64,000 nt of DNA from Tubulanus polymorphus (Eukaryota > Nemertea > Palaeonemertea > Tubulaniformes > Tubulanidae). The stretch's first letter is position 1; each line of letters begins with the position of its first letter. Location of the stretch: the NCBI RefSeq assembly GCF_964204645.1, contig NC_134034.1, positions 4,250,072 to 4,314,071 on the forward strand, in the 5' to 3' direction. This document shows positions 24,640 through 35,099 of the stretch, piece after piece. A program made the translations under genes and the position numbers. Below the pieces are notes generated by a model, which searched no databases, was not told the DNA's origin, and saw nothing but the letters and a program-made list of their open reading frames with translations.

Positions 24640-24780
24640 GGGACCGGTTCCTCAGTTGAGATTTAAGTCCAAAAATGGTCTTAAACTCTAAGACTGGTCT
24701 TAAGTTTTTAGATTAGTTATAGAACTAAGAAGGTCTTAAAATGGTCTTAAGCCTAAGCCATAACTATGGAAATGGGCCTT
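24640..24780. mobile_element. GGGCCGGTTGCACAG-type MITE, copy 1
   Basis: The left end GGGACCGGTTCCTCAGTTGA and right end TAACTATGGAAATGGGCC are imperfect inverted repeats. The inside has AATGGTCTTAAACTC, GACTGGTCTTAAG and AGAACTAAG, shared with the copy at 57818. Confidence 0.7.
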
Positions 24781-24784
24781 GAAG

Positions 24785-26125
24785 ATACATCTCGATGTAT
24801 TGTTGTTAATACGTTGACCGACAGGTAACAAAAGGTCAAATAAAATTGGCGTTCATCTGTACACTCGTAGCGACAGTCATATTTTTTCAAGCACGGAATT
24901 TAAAAACGTATTCATTTCGATTAAGATGAGTTGGGAGAGTTGATAGCGCGTAACAAAACCTCTCTTTCAGCCGGTGAATATCGGGTTAAACGCGTAAGCT
25001 TCTCTTCAATAGGTGCCGACGGTCTGCCACCGAACGCAGACGCAATCGGGAATTCTATTGCGCGCGACATAAGAAGATCAACAAAAAAGAGTTTCCCGGC
25101 TAGAAGTCCTTACGCGGAAACGGCCATATTTAATGGATATGTGTAAAGTTCAAAGTGCTGGCTGGTTCTGTTGTTGACGTCATGCCGCAGCCTCGTATAG
25201 AAAATTGCAGGTGAGCAAAGTCGCAGTTGATCATATAATTGAGGATGTTCTGATTACCGCCAAACCTTATGGCAAATTCAACGATTTGATAGGAGGAATA
25301 TGTCAAAAAGCCGTAGAACATTCGTGGATGGATTAATGATGATGAACGTTCGGTCAATACGACGATGTACGAATTAATGGCCACGGACGCAATTCATGGA
25401 ATGGCCGGCCCAAGTGAACGGGTTAGACGTATTTGTCGAGGATGACCGATCGATCTGATAGGTATCTTCGCTAAAAGGGTCGAATATTATCTCATGAATA
25501 TATATGGCCGAAGTCACTAGGAAAAATGAACGCTCGTTTTTGCGCGTGAAGTGTTGATTAAAGAACCGTCGAGTTCCTCGCGGTCCTATTACGGCGGCCA
25601 TCTTAACCGAGATCTTCTCTCAGGTATCCGGAGATAAGGTTTTCACGCGCCGAAGTAACATCGAATCTGGCACAGCTCAAAGAGACAAGTTTATTGGATT
25701 TCTTTTTATGAGATTTTTTATAGGAGTAATTCTATCCAGGCACCGGCTTTTGGCACTAACCTGTTCGCACGGTGTTAGATCAACTGAACACTGACTCGCA
25801 TGACGAGAACTAATTGAATGTACATTATATACATAAAGCTTTAATCGAGTTTCTCAAGTAACCTTCAAATACGGCCCATTATCAGTTTTATCTTGAGCAA
25901 CAACACATGCACGAACGCGACGATATCTAAGAACTTCATTCCAATATTAGACCAAAGCTTGTAACAGATTGAGCCTGTGTGCGAAAAAAGTACGTATACT
26001 AGGACAGACCCCATAGGTGATAATAGAATTATGCGAAATGGAAACAATTCCGAGCATCCAATAGTGTATTTTAGCACATTAGTGAATCAACAGATATTAG
26101 CAAACACTTAGGTTAAATTACCGCA
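24785..26125. other. No gene recognised
   Basis: Only short ORFs with no known domain. No repeat relationship to other parts of the window was noticed. Confidence 0.4.
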
Positions 26126-26128
26126 TCA

Positions 26129-26235
26129 GGGCCCAGTTCCACTTGTGAGTTAGAGTTAACTCTGAGTTAGAGGTAAGTTCATTTCCAATGAGTAACTGAG
26201 TCAAATCTTAACTCACAACTGTCGAACTGGATCCT
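26129..26235. mobile_element. Small GTTCCACAGT MITE, copy 3
   Basis: GGGCCCAGTTCCACTTGTGA and CACAACTGTCGAACTGGATCC form the inverted ends. GAGTTAACTCTGAGTTAGAG and a CAATGAGTAACTGAG block match the other copies. Confidence 0.75.
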
Positions 26236-26517
26236 AGACAAATCAGAAAGTTAAAAATTCTCACTCTATCCATTTTTTCGGTTCGGGTCCCTTGATATCC
26301 TTCGATATGGCAAGACCTTCTATTATGACCAATACCTCTACGTAATAGAGAATTCAAATTTTAGATTTAATTTTTCCAATGACTCATAACATCGTAGTTA
26401 GTTTGCTTAAAAATAATTTGCGTTGTTATTATAAGGTTCACTCCGAATCAAAAAGAAAAGTCCGATTCCCAATGTGTGCTGGATATTCTACGTCACACAG
26501 CCGGAAAACACAATGCG

Positions 26518-26560
26518 CAATTCAATTCAAAGTTTATTGCTCAACAAAAGACATTTTTGC
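26518..26560 (-). repeat. Retroposon 3' tail
   Basis: On the minus strand GAGCAATAAACTTTGAATTG with TTGAAT repeats, similar to 12155 and 16923. Confidence 0.4.
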
Positions 26561-27069
26561 GCAGAGCAGATAGATACGAAAAAAAGAAAACACACATTGC
26601 AAAAGCTTAGATTTTCTACGATCCAATTCAAGCAGTCAAGTATCAACAAAAGGCTTTTATATTCCTCAGCGCTAAGAACTCTTTGACTTGGCGAGAAATG
26701 TCCAATCCCGACAGCTAAGCGGATTCTTCTCGGGCTAACCGTTCAAATTATCGCGATGCTTGTGACGCGTTAGCGGTAGGCGATCTGCGGGTTGTATAAC
26801 TGAATACTGTCGCGAACGGAGGTAAGAAAAAACCTTTTCAGGAAATCTTCGATTTTTACGGGCAAAGCTCTTCCCGAGCTCAGTAGGAAAAGTATTTGAT
26901 GATTTCCGACTACTGAGCGGCAGGCCAGATATTCACCGATTTCGACGTATAAACCAGTTTCAACTTAACCGATTTGGAGAAACAGCAGTGTGCTGCCTTC
27001 ATCGCTCTTAACATTTCATCCGATGAGCAGTTTTAAATGGGGTAAGTACCGCACCGGGCAAACGTGGAT

Positions 27070-27445
27070 TCCACGTTCGGCAGGCGAGGATCCGCCAGGT
27101 TCGCTAGTGGTTACTCGGTCACCGCGTTTCAATTTCTTCTATATTTCAATTAAATTCGAGTCAACTTTTCTCATTAGTAAATCAATTTCTAATAAAACTA
27201 TACCATACAAATTCCAATCGTAAATGTATGCAAATGACTTGTTTGACAACATTTCCATTTTTGGAGCCTTAAAGTCCAGTTCAAAGTTCATTGAAAATGA
27301 ACAAATTTTCATGCGTATGATAAAACGAATACGAATATTTATTACACTCCACCCATTTCCATGGTATATGGAGAAAAAACAGCATTTACAATCAATTGCG
27401 TAAACGCGAATGCATAACTGAGTGCAATGTTACGCCATCTGGTGT
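27070..27445 (+). repeat. Composite dispersed repeat, best full copy
   Basis: Order: GTGGATTCCACG, GGCAGGCGAGGATCCGCC, AGGTTCGCTAGTGGTTACTC, GTCACCGCG, TTCTTCTATATTTCAATTAA, TTCGAGTCAACTTTTCTC, then GTTCATTGAAAATGAAC, a short CGAATA microsatellite, TTACACTCCACCCATTTCC, ATGGTATATGGAG and finally ACGCCATCTGGTG. The same order recurs at 5618, 8262 and 37585, and in reverse at 41133, 46030 and 52620. It has no ORF. The microsatellite inside a conserved frame recalls Helitron-related microsatellite-bearing elements of molluscs, which is a guess. Confidence 0.8.
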
Positions 27446-27859
27446 GTACACTGGATTACCGTCGATGCATCACCAAGCAATACATGGTTTTATAATTATA
27501 GTGATGATGATAATAATATTGATGATAGATTTATTTTCCCTCGAATTACAACGCGATTTTACAAACAAAATTACATGAACGAATACAAGAGTACTATCGC
27601 TTCTATAATTGTGATCATGGAAGCACGTGGGTTATAGACTCCAGTCTATGCCGACCACGGTGACATTCGTGTTGATTTATTTTCCGCGTTCGATTATTTA
27701 GACAACCGATTTCCGGGACGTCATTTCAGTTTGTTCAGTAAGCTCGTTACTCGCGATTTAATCCGTAACTTTGGCCCCCGGCGTCTAGTAACCTCGGAGC
27801 CGCCACTGCCCTTTATATTTATTTACACGTAATATACCATTCGCTCGTTGTTCTCGCAG

Positions 27860-27947
27860 ATATGGAAAGTTTGTCAGCTGTCATCGCCGTTCTCACAGCG
27901 GTGACAAATTGTATTTACCAACCGGGAAACTACAAGCGTAAAACTGA
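27860..27947 (+). CDS. Possible first coding exon with signal-peptide-like start
   Basis: I do not recognise the gene. A good 3' splice site (pyrimidine-rich TTGTTCTCGCAG ending at 27859) is followed two bases later by ATG at 27862. The frame runs 28 codons and meets a strong 5' splice site GTGAGT at 27948, with a split codon beginning GA. The peptide starts MESLSAVIAVLTAVTNC, a hydrophobic stretch of about 14 residues like a secretory signal, and continues YQPGNYKRKT, whose KRK could be a dibasic processing site if this were a small secreted precursor. Read-through would stop at once (TGA), so it must be spliced to be coding. The next exon was not identified. A chance juxtaposition of splice-like signals remains possible. 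Confidence 0.3.
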
Positions 27948-28348
27948 GTGAGTCTCCCGAGCCTAAATCCGCTCCATCCCTTCTATCAAAACTAAATTAA
28001 ACTTGGCCGTAGTTTTTCCTTTTTAGTTGGCTTTCATTTATTTTCGAGACGCGACAGCGGCAGGGGAACGAAGCTTGAATATTATCGAACGCCGAAAGAA
28101 AGTACGTGACATCGCGTGGAAAGTTGTAAAAGTACGAAGATATGTCGAGTGATCGATTTTGAAAAAGAGTTCGGAAAGTTCCGATCTTCGTCAAAAGGGA
28201 TTCAATAACGAGAGGTAATTTTAGCGAGAGCGTCGCGGTAGAGCGTCCCTGGGGGATCGTGTCGCATAGCTACTTAAAGTATCATGTATCATTATTGGCG
28301 GAACGACGGGTGAATTTATAGCCCTGGAATTACAAACTTTCGATACAG

Positions 28349-28738
28349 TTTTTTTAATGATAATGATAATGATAACAACGACGGTGATAATGGCAATGAC
28401 AATGCCAATGACGATATCGATAACATCAATAGCAATAGTAATAACAATAACAATGAGGATAACACCGACAATGACAATGGCAATGACGATAATGATAATA
28501 GCAACAGCAATGACAATGACAATGTCAATGACAACTAAAATGATAATAGCAATGACAATGGCAATGATAATGGCAATAACAATGATAATAACAAAGACAA
28601 TGACAATGACGATAATGATAATAGCAACAGCAATGACAATGACAATGTCAATGACAATAAAAATGATAATAACAATAACAATGACAATGACAATGACGAT
28701 AATGATAATGGCAACGACAACGACAATGATAACGATAA
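28349..28738. repeat. Imperfect GAYAAT/AATGAC tract
   Basis: About 390 bp of GATAAT, GACAAT and AACAAT hexamers, containing a near-perfect internal duplication (GCAACAGCAATGACAATGAC at about 28501 and 28624). The Met/Thr/Ile frame on the plus strand and the Leu/Ser frames on the minus strand are translations of the repeat. Confidence 0.93.
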
Positions 28739-29309
28739 CCCTACTAAGTGTAATCAGCGCGTTTTACATTAGTAAAGAATAGATATCAGCAGATAAAATA
28801 GGAATTTAAAACAATTTTTTACAAACCCACCAAACCACCCACCGCGATCGAAACAGGGGGTTTGATTTCTAAATCGGAAATCGAAGTACAGATATAGTTG
28901 CATGATCGTTGGTTAATCGACGAAAATAATTCGAAAATTCGGTACCGAAAAAAGGTTTTCGCCTCGCGCGGTGTCTAGCCGCTAATTTACGGCGCATGAG
29001 ACGTCACTTCTCTATTAACCGGCTGTTGTTTTGCACACTTTGACGTAATAGAAGGCATTGGAACCGTTGTCAGAGATACTAATAACAGTTCGGGAGATGT
29101 CTCATCTAATCGGTTTAGTAGAAATCCTAATCGAAAACGCCTTTCTCGTATTTTTTTTCGTATTCGTAAGCAGGGGTTTGTTAAAATACTGAGGTATACT
29201 ACAAATGTCGGTGATATTCGAAGCAGCAGGACCTAATAGCCGATAGTCGACTTTCGCCGTCTGTTTTTTGTTCGTGTTAGCATCGAAACAGACACAATCT
29301 ACATCAAGA

Positions 29310-29492
29310 GTAGACAAAAACCCACAATAAAAAGAAAAAACTATCTGGTAGCTATGAGCCATTTTCAAAAACTGATTTATTGTACAGTTATAACAATACA
29401 ATAAATCAGTTTTTGAAAATGGCTCATAGAATTGAGTTGAAACGTTAAGCTACCAGATAGTTTTTTCTTTTTATTGTGGGTTTTTGTCTACT
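29310..29492. mobile_element. Long hairpin with hammerhead-like arm
   Basis: The arms are near-perfect inverted repeats: GTAGACAAAAACCCACAAT through GAGCCATTTTCAAAAACTG on the left and the reverse on the right. The right arm reads TTGAAAATGGCTCATAGAAT then TGAGTTGAAACGTT (29413-29446), matching the family pattern with a C3-to-T change and G8 changed to A. The left arm lacks the GAAACG part. The ATTGTGGGT terminus follows at about 29473. Confidence 0.75.
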
Positions 29493-29597
29493 ATTCATAT
29501 TGGACAGCCACTTGTATATGGAAACCAACAATCTACATCAGTGAAGCTTGAAGTCGTACTATGAACATACAGAAAACGATTGTAGATAGTTGAGACT

Positions 29598-29759
29598 ATT
29601 TTTGCTCTGACGTTACGCGTGGACATTGCTTCCACCCATATTCGGAGATGTATTTAAAAATTTCAGATAAATTTTCATTTTCAAATTTCAAATATCATTC
29701 TGAAATAAATCTCTGAATATGGATGGAAGCAATCCTCCCGATACGTCAGTACAAAAATA
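29598..29759. mobile_element. MITE with about 60-bp terminal inverted repeats
   Basis: The left arm reads CTGACGTTACGCG, ATTGCTTCCACCCATATTC and GGAGAT; the right arm is its reverse, GAATATGGATGGAAGCAAT and GATACGTCAG. The short AT-rich centre has no ORF. Confidence 0.8.
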
Positions 29760-29764
29760 AAACC

Positions 29765-31870
29765 GATTGTTTCTTTTTTAAATTTATATTGTGAATGAAA
29801 CAACTGCGTAGGAAACGAATCTAATATTCAATTATTTTTGAAAGTCCTACGTTATTGATAAAAGATCGATAAAAGATAAGAAAGAACTGTAGGAAAATAT
29901 AGAATAATGATAATAGCCACTGATGGAAAACCGGCTCTTCATGTAGCGACATATAGAATACCACACTAAGAATGAAAACCGGGGTCCGATAGATTTCTTA
30001 GAGCTCTATAGTACAGTAGACTTGGCTGCAGTACATCCTAATAGCCACTATCAGGAATACAGAAGATGAACAATTTTTTGAACTGTCAGATTATTGAGAC
30101 ACAATGATCGTGGGGGTCAAAACCACTTGATCAAGGGGATTTTGTCTCCTTTTTTCTTTCGTTCATAATTTTCAGTTTTATCAAAATACTGATCGCACAG
30201 CGCACGCAAATGGTGCGAGATAGAATACATAGCAAATTATGGAGGCTTATTGCGGAGTAGTAACCCGGAATAAATTTTTGTTTTTAAATTTCGTGTAGTT
30301 CGAGTGATTTTACTGGACGTAGTATATTAACGCGGTATCAAAGGTTTCACGACTTTCTCAAAATGTATCAAACGTTGAACTGATTTCTAATCCCATGTCC
30401 TCGAGAATTCATAAATGTACACTCACTTAAAATCCGTTGAAACATGTCCATGTCGACTCAGCCGCAAAACAAACCTATTAACAGTCCCGTTTGGGGGGTT
30501 TACGGCGGGGGGGGGCTTTAGAAAACCGTATGCCCATGAGGTCTCACATTTACAGATAAGATTACGTGAGCGATTCACGCGCAGCGTGCGATTGCGATAG
30601 GCACGTAATAGAAATCCGAGCCACAGGCGTTCTTTGATTATCACCAATTAAGAGGATCGCTATAATATTGTGAAAATTGACAGCGGGAGGAATATTCCTC
30701 CAAATGTCAAAGAATGGAAACTTGACCAAGGGGGTCTGATATGCAAATGGAGAGAATTTGACCTTCAAGTCTGATATAAAAAATTATATTGACTTTGGGA
30801 GGAATATTCCTGCCACCTCTAAACGCCAAAACCGGACGTTTCACAATGATAGGTGATGATTGGGGTGTAATTAAATTTAGAAACTAGGGGCCAGCTATGG
30901 CTTTTACTTAAGACCAGTCAAAGACCAACAATTAGCTGTTCAGCCAATCTTGCGCGGGCCCATTTGGCACCCGTACGGACAATTGCCCCGGACCAAAATC
31001 CCTCGTCTGGATGTGGCTTTAGTTTTTGTGAAATGGATGCAAGTATCGCGTTTAATTTGAAACACCCCCAGCCCACCCCCGGTGAAAAACAAAATGAAAA
31101 ATGGCTTTCCAATAAAAACCAATGACAGTTTAAGAGATAATTCACTACAGAGTGCACGTCTACCGATATCTACTTCCGGTCGTAGATTGACTGGCGCGTT
31201 TCCATTGGCAACAACTAGCACCGGTAATTAAACCGGGTTTAGAATAGAGGAGCATAAGACGCATAGGACCATCTTTACGTAGGTTAAAATGGATCGGGGA
31301 ACTGTTTTCGATTTAATTAATTAGGCGGCACAAGAACGACGGCGCTAAATCGCGAAGAAACGAAACAACCCGATATACAACGCGATAAGTCTCCTCACTC
31401 GATCGTCTCCTGAGGCGCGTTTGTTTGAAATCGGTTTTCACAAACCGTTTCGATTCGTAGAAAAAATCGTCCTTGTTCATTATACCGGTTTATAAACTTA
31501 TTTCCATAAGATATGAATAAAATCCCACAATAAATTGATTATTGATAAAATGTTTATTTTGAAAACATATGAGAAATATTTCAAGTGGTTCCTACCGCCC
31601 TTCTTCAGTCTAATCGCTGCACATTACGTTATTGGGACTAGAGCACTGACGTACATTGAAAGAAGTTTATTATGGGGGCTGAAACCATTGTTGAGGTTGA
31701 CAGAACGATCAGAATGAGTGGTAATCAAAGCAGATTCATAAACCGGCGTCTTTGATTAGGCGTAAACCTAAACGTTTTGCGTAAACCGACTAAAGCGGCG
31801 AGCGGTTTGCAACATCAAACCGACTACTACGACACGGTCGTATAATGATATCTCCGCTGTAAGCTGACTC
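29765..31870. other. No gene; duplicated palindrome and one more family terminus
   Basis: GGAGGAATATTCCTCC (30686-30701) is a perfect 16-bp palindrome, repeated as GGGAGGAATATTCCTG at 30797-30811. ATCCCACAATAAA near 31521 matches the terminus of the hammerhead-like family and, on the minus strand, ACTGAAGAAGGGCGG follows at about 31595-31609, probably a decayed copy. A run of nine G lies near 30507. Confidence 0.45.
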
Positions 31871-31874
31871 AAAC

Positions 31875-32284
31875 CATAGAACTATAAGCGAACTGGAAGG
31901 CTGACTCCGTGACGTCAGTATACATTTGCCTTTGCTATCTTCGAAATTGATCAGCGCCTTACCGGTGGCGATAAACGAAAGTTCTAGGCCTATATTAAAA
32001 TGAATATATTTCGAGCAACGTTCCTGCTAAATGCTGTTAACCATCATCAGGCGTACTGATGATAGTACATCTGATGATGGCTAGGCTAAATGCTAGGCAT
32101 TTAGCCGAAACGTTGCTCAAAATATAATAATTTTAACATATAACTTTTCATTTTTGGCTGAATTCATTATGGGATTTTTCTCGTTATCATCATACACGGA
32201 TATTGTGTATCTTCTCGTCTCATTACTAGCGGTACCTAGCACATTTTTGAGGAGCCAGCCTTCCGGTTCGCTTATAGTTCTATG
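31875..32284. mobile_element. Inverted-repeat element with nested hammerhead-like hairpin
   Basis: Outer ends are CATAGAACTATAAGCGAACT and AGTTCGCTTATAGTTCTATG-like sequence, continuing GGAAGGCTGACTCC. The left half also has GTGACGTCAGTATACATTTG and ACCGGTGGCGATAAACG, shared with the element at 41535. Nested inside (about 31985-32205) are two hammerhead-like cores in opposite orientation: minus strand 32050-32017 with GAAAC degraded to GGAAC, and plus strand 32071-32114 with an intact CTGATGA, a GGCTAAATG/CATTTAGCC stem and GAAACGTT. Confidence 0.75.
32071..32116 (+). ncRNA. Hammerhead-ribozyme-like core
   Basis: CTGATGA, extra T, GGCTA, then GGCTAAATG-CTAGG-CATTTAGCC as a perfect 9-bp stem, then GAAACGTT. 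The 5' side of the stem appears duplicated (GGCTA repeated), which would add a bulge. Flanks pair poorly for stem I. Confidence 0.45.
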
Positions 32285-32326
32285 AGTAATTTTAAATGTG
32301 TTGTTCTATACCAGAGGTCGAAAGGT

Positions 32327-32687
32327 CGAGTGAATAAAAAACAAAATATAGAAATAATTTTAATTCCAAACTATAATATATTTTCATAGTTGTGTGTATT
32401 TTAGATTAAATAATAGAATAATTAGTATTATTTGAATAGATTTAATTATATGAATATATTCTATATTGTGTATCGTAATTAAATAAATTGGGAGCGGAGC
32501 GACCAATTGATTTAATTACAATATGCTTTTTGAATATGCATTTGAATAACAATATGCCTTTTGGATTTATTAATATTTTAGAATAAATATTTATTTATTA
32601 TATATTTAATCTAAAATACACACAACTATAAAATATATTATAGTTTGGAATTAAAATTATTTCTATATTTTGTTTTCTATTCACTCG
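32327..32687. mobile_element. AT-rich long-hairpin element
   Basis: Inverted arms of about 85 bp start CGAGTGAATA, pass AACAAAATATAGAAATAATT and CCAAACTATAATATATTTT, and end GTGTGTATTTTAGATTAAAT. The right arm is their near-perfect reverse complement. The centre is AT-rich except for GGGAGCGGAGCGACC, which itself sits between inverted AATTAAATAAATT-like flanks. No ORF. The very high arm identity suggests recent origin or gene conversion. Confidence 0.85.
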
Positions 32688-32689
32688 AC

Positions 32690-33535
32690 TCACACACGGC
32701 AAAACATTTGTCCTCCGCCGAAAATATGCTCGCGAACTAAATTTAGTCGATATACGGTATTCAATTTGTAGCCTGCGTACAGACCCCTCGATACATCGTT
32801 AATTCACCGTTAACGAGTCAACTGTGCAGGATCACGTTTATGAAAAATATGTCGAAATAATGTCTTATGTCTGTTTTTTTTAGTTTATTTCCGATTAGAA
32901 ATGTTGCGAGTGAAGTCATGAACACATGGTGCAGTTCGGACGTTCATTTTTTTCAAAAGAATGCTGATAAATATTCCAGTTTCATGTGAGAATTATCTAA
33001 CGCGATAAGAGTGATCCCGATGATGTATCGTTTCTGGTGACTTTGGTGCAACCGAGGCGGGTCAAAAACTTCGACAGAGATTCTTGGTTTCCATAGACAA
33101 GTGGCAGTGTGATATCGATAAAGCTAAAAAAAACCCACAAGGTGAAACAAATACACTGACTTGAAAGTTTATTGACGCATTTGAACATAGCGCATATAGC
33201 GCTTGATATAGTCGGTAATGGATGATACAATTTAAATAATATCATATTAAGGATCAACAAAGTTATTTTTAACTTGAATTTATCAACGATCGAATTGAAT
33301 TGACCGGCAACCAGTCTAAAAATTATTACAAAAACTAATCAAAACTATAAGAAGAGTTAGGAAATGTATTTAATCGCAAAACAAACAACGCCAAATTCAC
33401 AATAAATTGTAATTATTAATTTGAAACGCCAATATCGATGACGTAGTGCACATCGATTCACACAGAACTTCTTAGATAATGCATGCTAGGTATCAATGTT
33501 AGCCATTATTGAAACGGTTTTTACGTCGTCGAAAT
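32690..33535. other. No gene; one retroposon tail
   Basis: At 33163-33195 the minus strand reads GCGTCAATAAACTTTCAAGT, nearly identical to GCGTCAATAAACTTTCAAAT at 62910-62929, so both are 3' ends of one retroposon family. Confidence 0.5.
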
Positions 33536-33538
33536 ACT

Positions 33539-33639
33539 AGGAGAGAGTCTTATGTTTCGACATAATTCGACGAGCCATTTTCAAAAGCTCACTTATTCGA
33601 AAATGGCTCATAGTCGAAACGTCAGATTCTCTTCTAGTT
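33539..33639. mobile_element. Hairpin with two facing hammerhead-like cores
   Basis: The minus strand reads GAAAATGGCTCGTCG then TGTCGAAACAT (33583-33553). The plus strand reads GAAAATGGCTCATAG then TCGAAACGTCAG (33599-33625). AGAGAGTCT and AGATTCTCT close the hairpin. Both cores lack a full CTGANGA. Confidence 0.6.
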
Positions 33640-34531
33640 TTTTTTTTCCATTTATCGACGGTTTACACTCGGACTAGCTGTATCTACCTCGCATACGTAC
33701 CGAGTGAACGGTCGCTCGCGTCGGGATTAATAAGACAACTGGAGGTCGGTTCTGAATTTCAAAAAGCCAGAATCTCTCAGATCTGTGTGCGTATATATAT
33801 ATATACACGTACGTACATCACTAGAGGTGTGGAATAACACATCACTGGAATCCTACTGCGCATAAAGGCACAAAGATAATGTCAGCATTGGGATTTTGAA
33901 ACAAACTTGCACTTTAAGGTTTGGCCGCTCGTCGCTTCGCTTTCTTTTGATACCAACATTTGAAGGGCTTAATCTACGGATGGAACCTTGACCCGGCCGT
34001 CACGATATTTCTAAGAAACGAGATTTTCGTCAGATCGTACCGTGCATCGTTTCGTGTCTATCTCTTCGACACGCGTCCCTCTCCCTCGCTTAGAGAAAAA
34101 TGAGCGCATTTGAAGTCGACGGCAGTCAGGCAGCATATTGCGACAGGGTCTCACAGATACGCGTGGCTTGAAGCCCAGACAGCCCCGTGTCCTAGGTCAT
34201 TCTAGCTATGTACGAATTTGAACCTGATGTGCAGTTAGATCGTACGCCCCGGCCGCGGTACAAAGTCCCGGCCAAGCACAGACGCATCCTCCTAAACAAG
34301 GAATTAAGCCTGATGAATTCATGACGTTTTCGTTGAACTGGATTATTTGATGCCAAATATTTTGCTAGCGTCGGAAAAAAAGCTCAAAACTTCCGGTACG
34401 TACCCAGTGTTTAGCATGATTTCGATAAAAATCGATAACGCGAAAATTGCAATTAGGAATGATGAAGGAATTGAACACCGATAAACTGAGTATAACGGCT
34501 GTATAGCTCCGATCGCCCCACCCCGCTCGAA

Positions 34532-35097
34532 AAACTACTAGCTCAAGGAATACAGTATTCCTGAAGATATTAATAATTAGAATATAGTGGAAACGTTAAA
34601 TAAACTACTAGCGCAAGGAATACAGTATATTCCTAAACGTATATTAGAATATAGTCGAAACGTCGAATAAACAACTAGTTCAAGGAATACAGTATTCCTG
34701 AAAATGTCTATAATTAGAATAAAGTCGAAACTACGAATATACTACTAGCGCAGGGAATACAGTATTCCTAAAGATGTCTATAATTATAATAAAGTCGAAA
34801 CTACGAATATACTACTAGCGCAGGGAATACAGTATTCCTAAAGATGTCTATAATTAGAATAAAGTCGAAACTACGAATATACTACTAGCGCAAGGAATAC
34901 AGTATTCCTAATGATGTCTATAATTATAATATAGTCGAAACGTTGAATAAACTACTAGCACGAGGAATACAGTATTCCTGAAGATGTCTATAATTATAAT
35001 ATAGTCGAAACGTTGAATAAACTACTAGCACGAGGAATACAGTATTCCTGAAGATGTCTATTAATTAGAATATAGTCAAAACGTTGAATAAACTACC
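34532..35097 (+). repeat. 70-bp tandem array with hammerhead-like core, 8 units
   Basis: GGAATAC starts near 34547, 34617, 34684, 34754, 34824, 34894, 34964 and 35034, giving a 70-bp period in all but the second and third spacings. Each unit has the 15-bp palindrome GGAATACAGTATTCC overlapping CTGAAGA (or CTAAAGA, CTAATGA), then TGTCTAT, a short AT loop, ATAGTCGAAAC and GTTGAATAAACTACTAGC. TATTC before the core can pair with GAATA after it as stem I. Units 7 and 8 and much of unit 1 keep the core best; units 3-5 have GTT replaced by TAC, and several have G5 changed to A. Upstream and downstream sequence is unrelated. Confidence 0.9.
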
Positions 35098-35099
35098 CA

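Noticed and set aside
34532-35097. CRISPR array
   Set aside because: The 70-bp units vary throughout and have no unique spacers; the context is eukaryotic. It is a tandem satellite.
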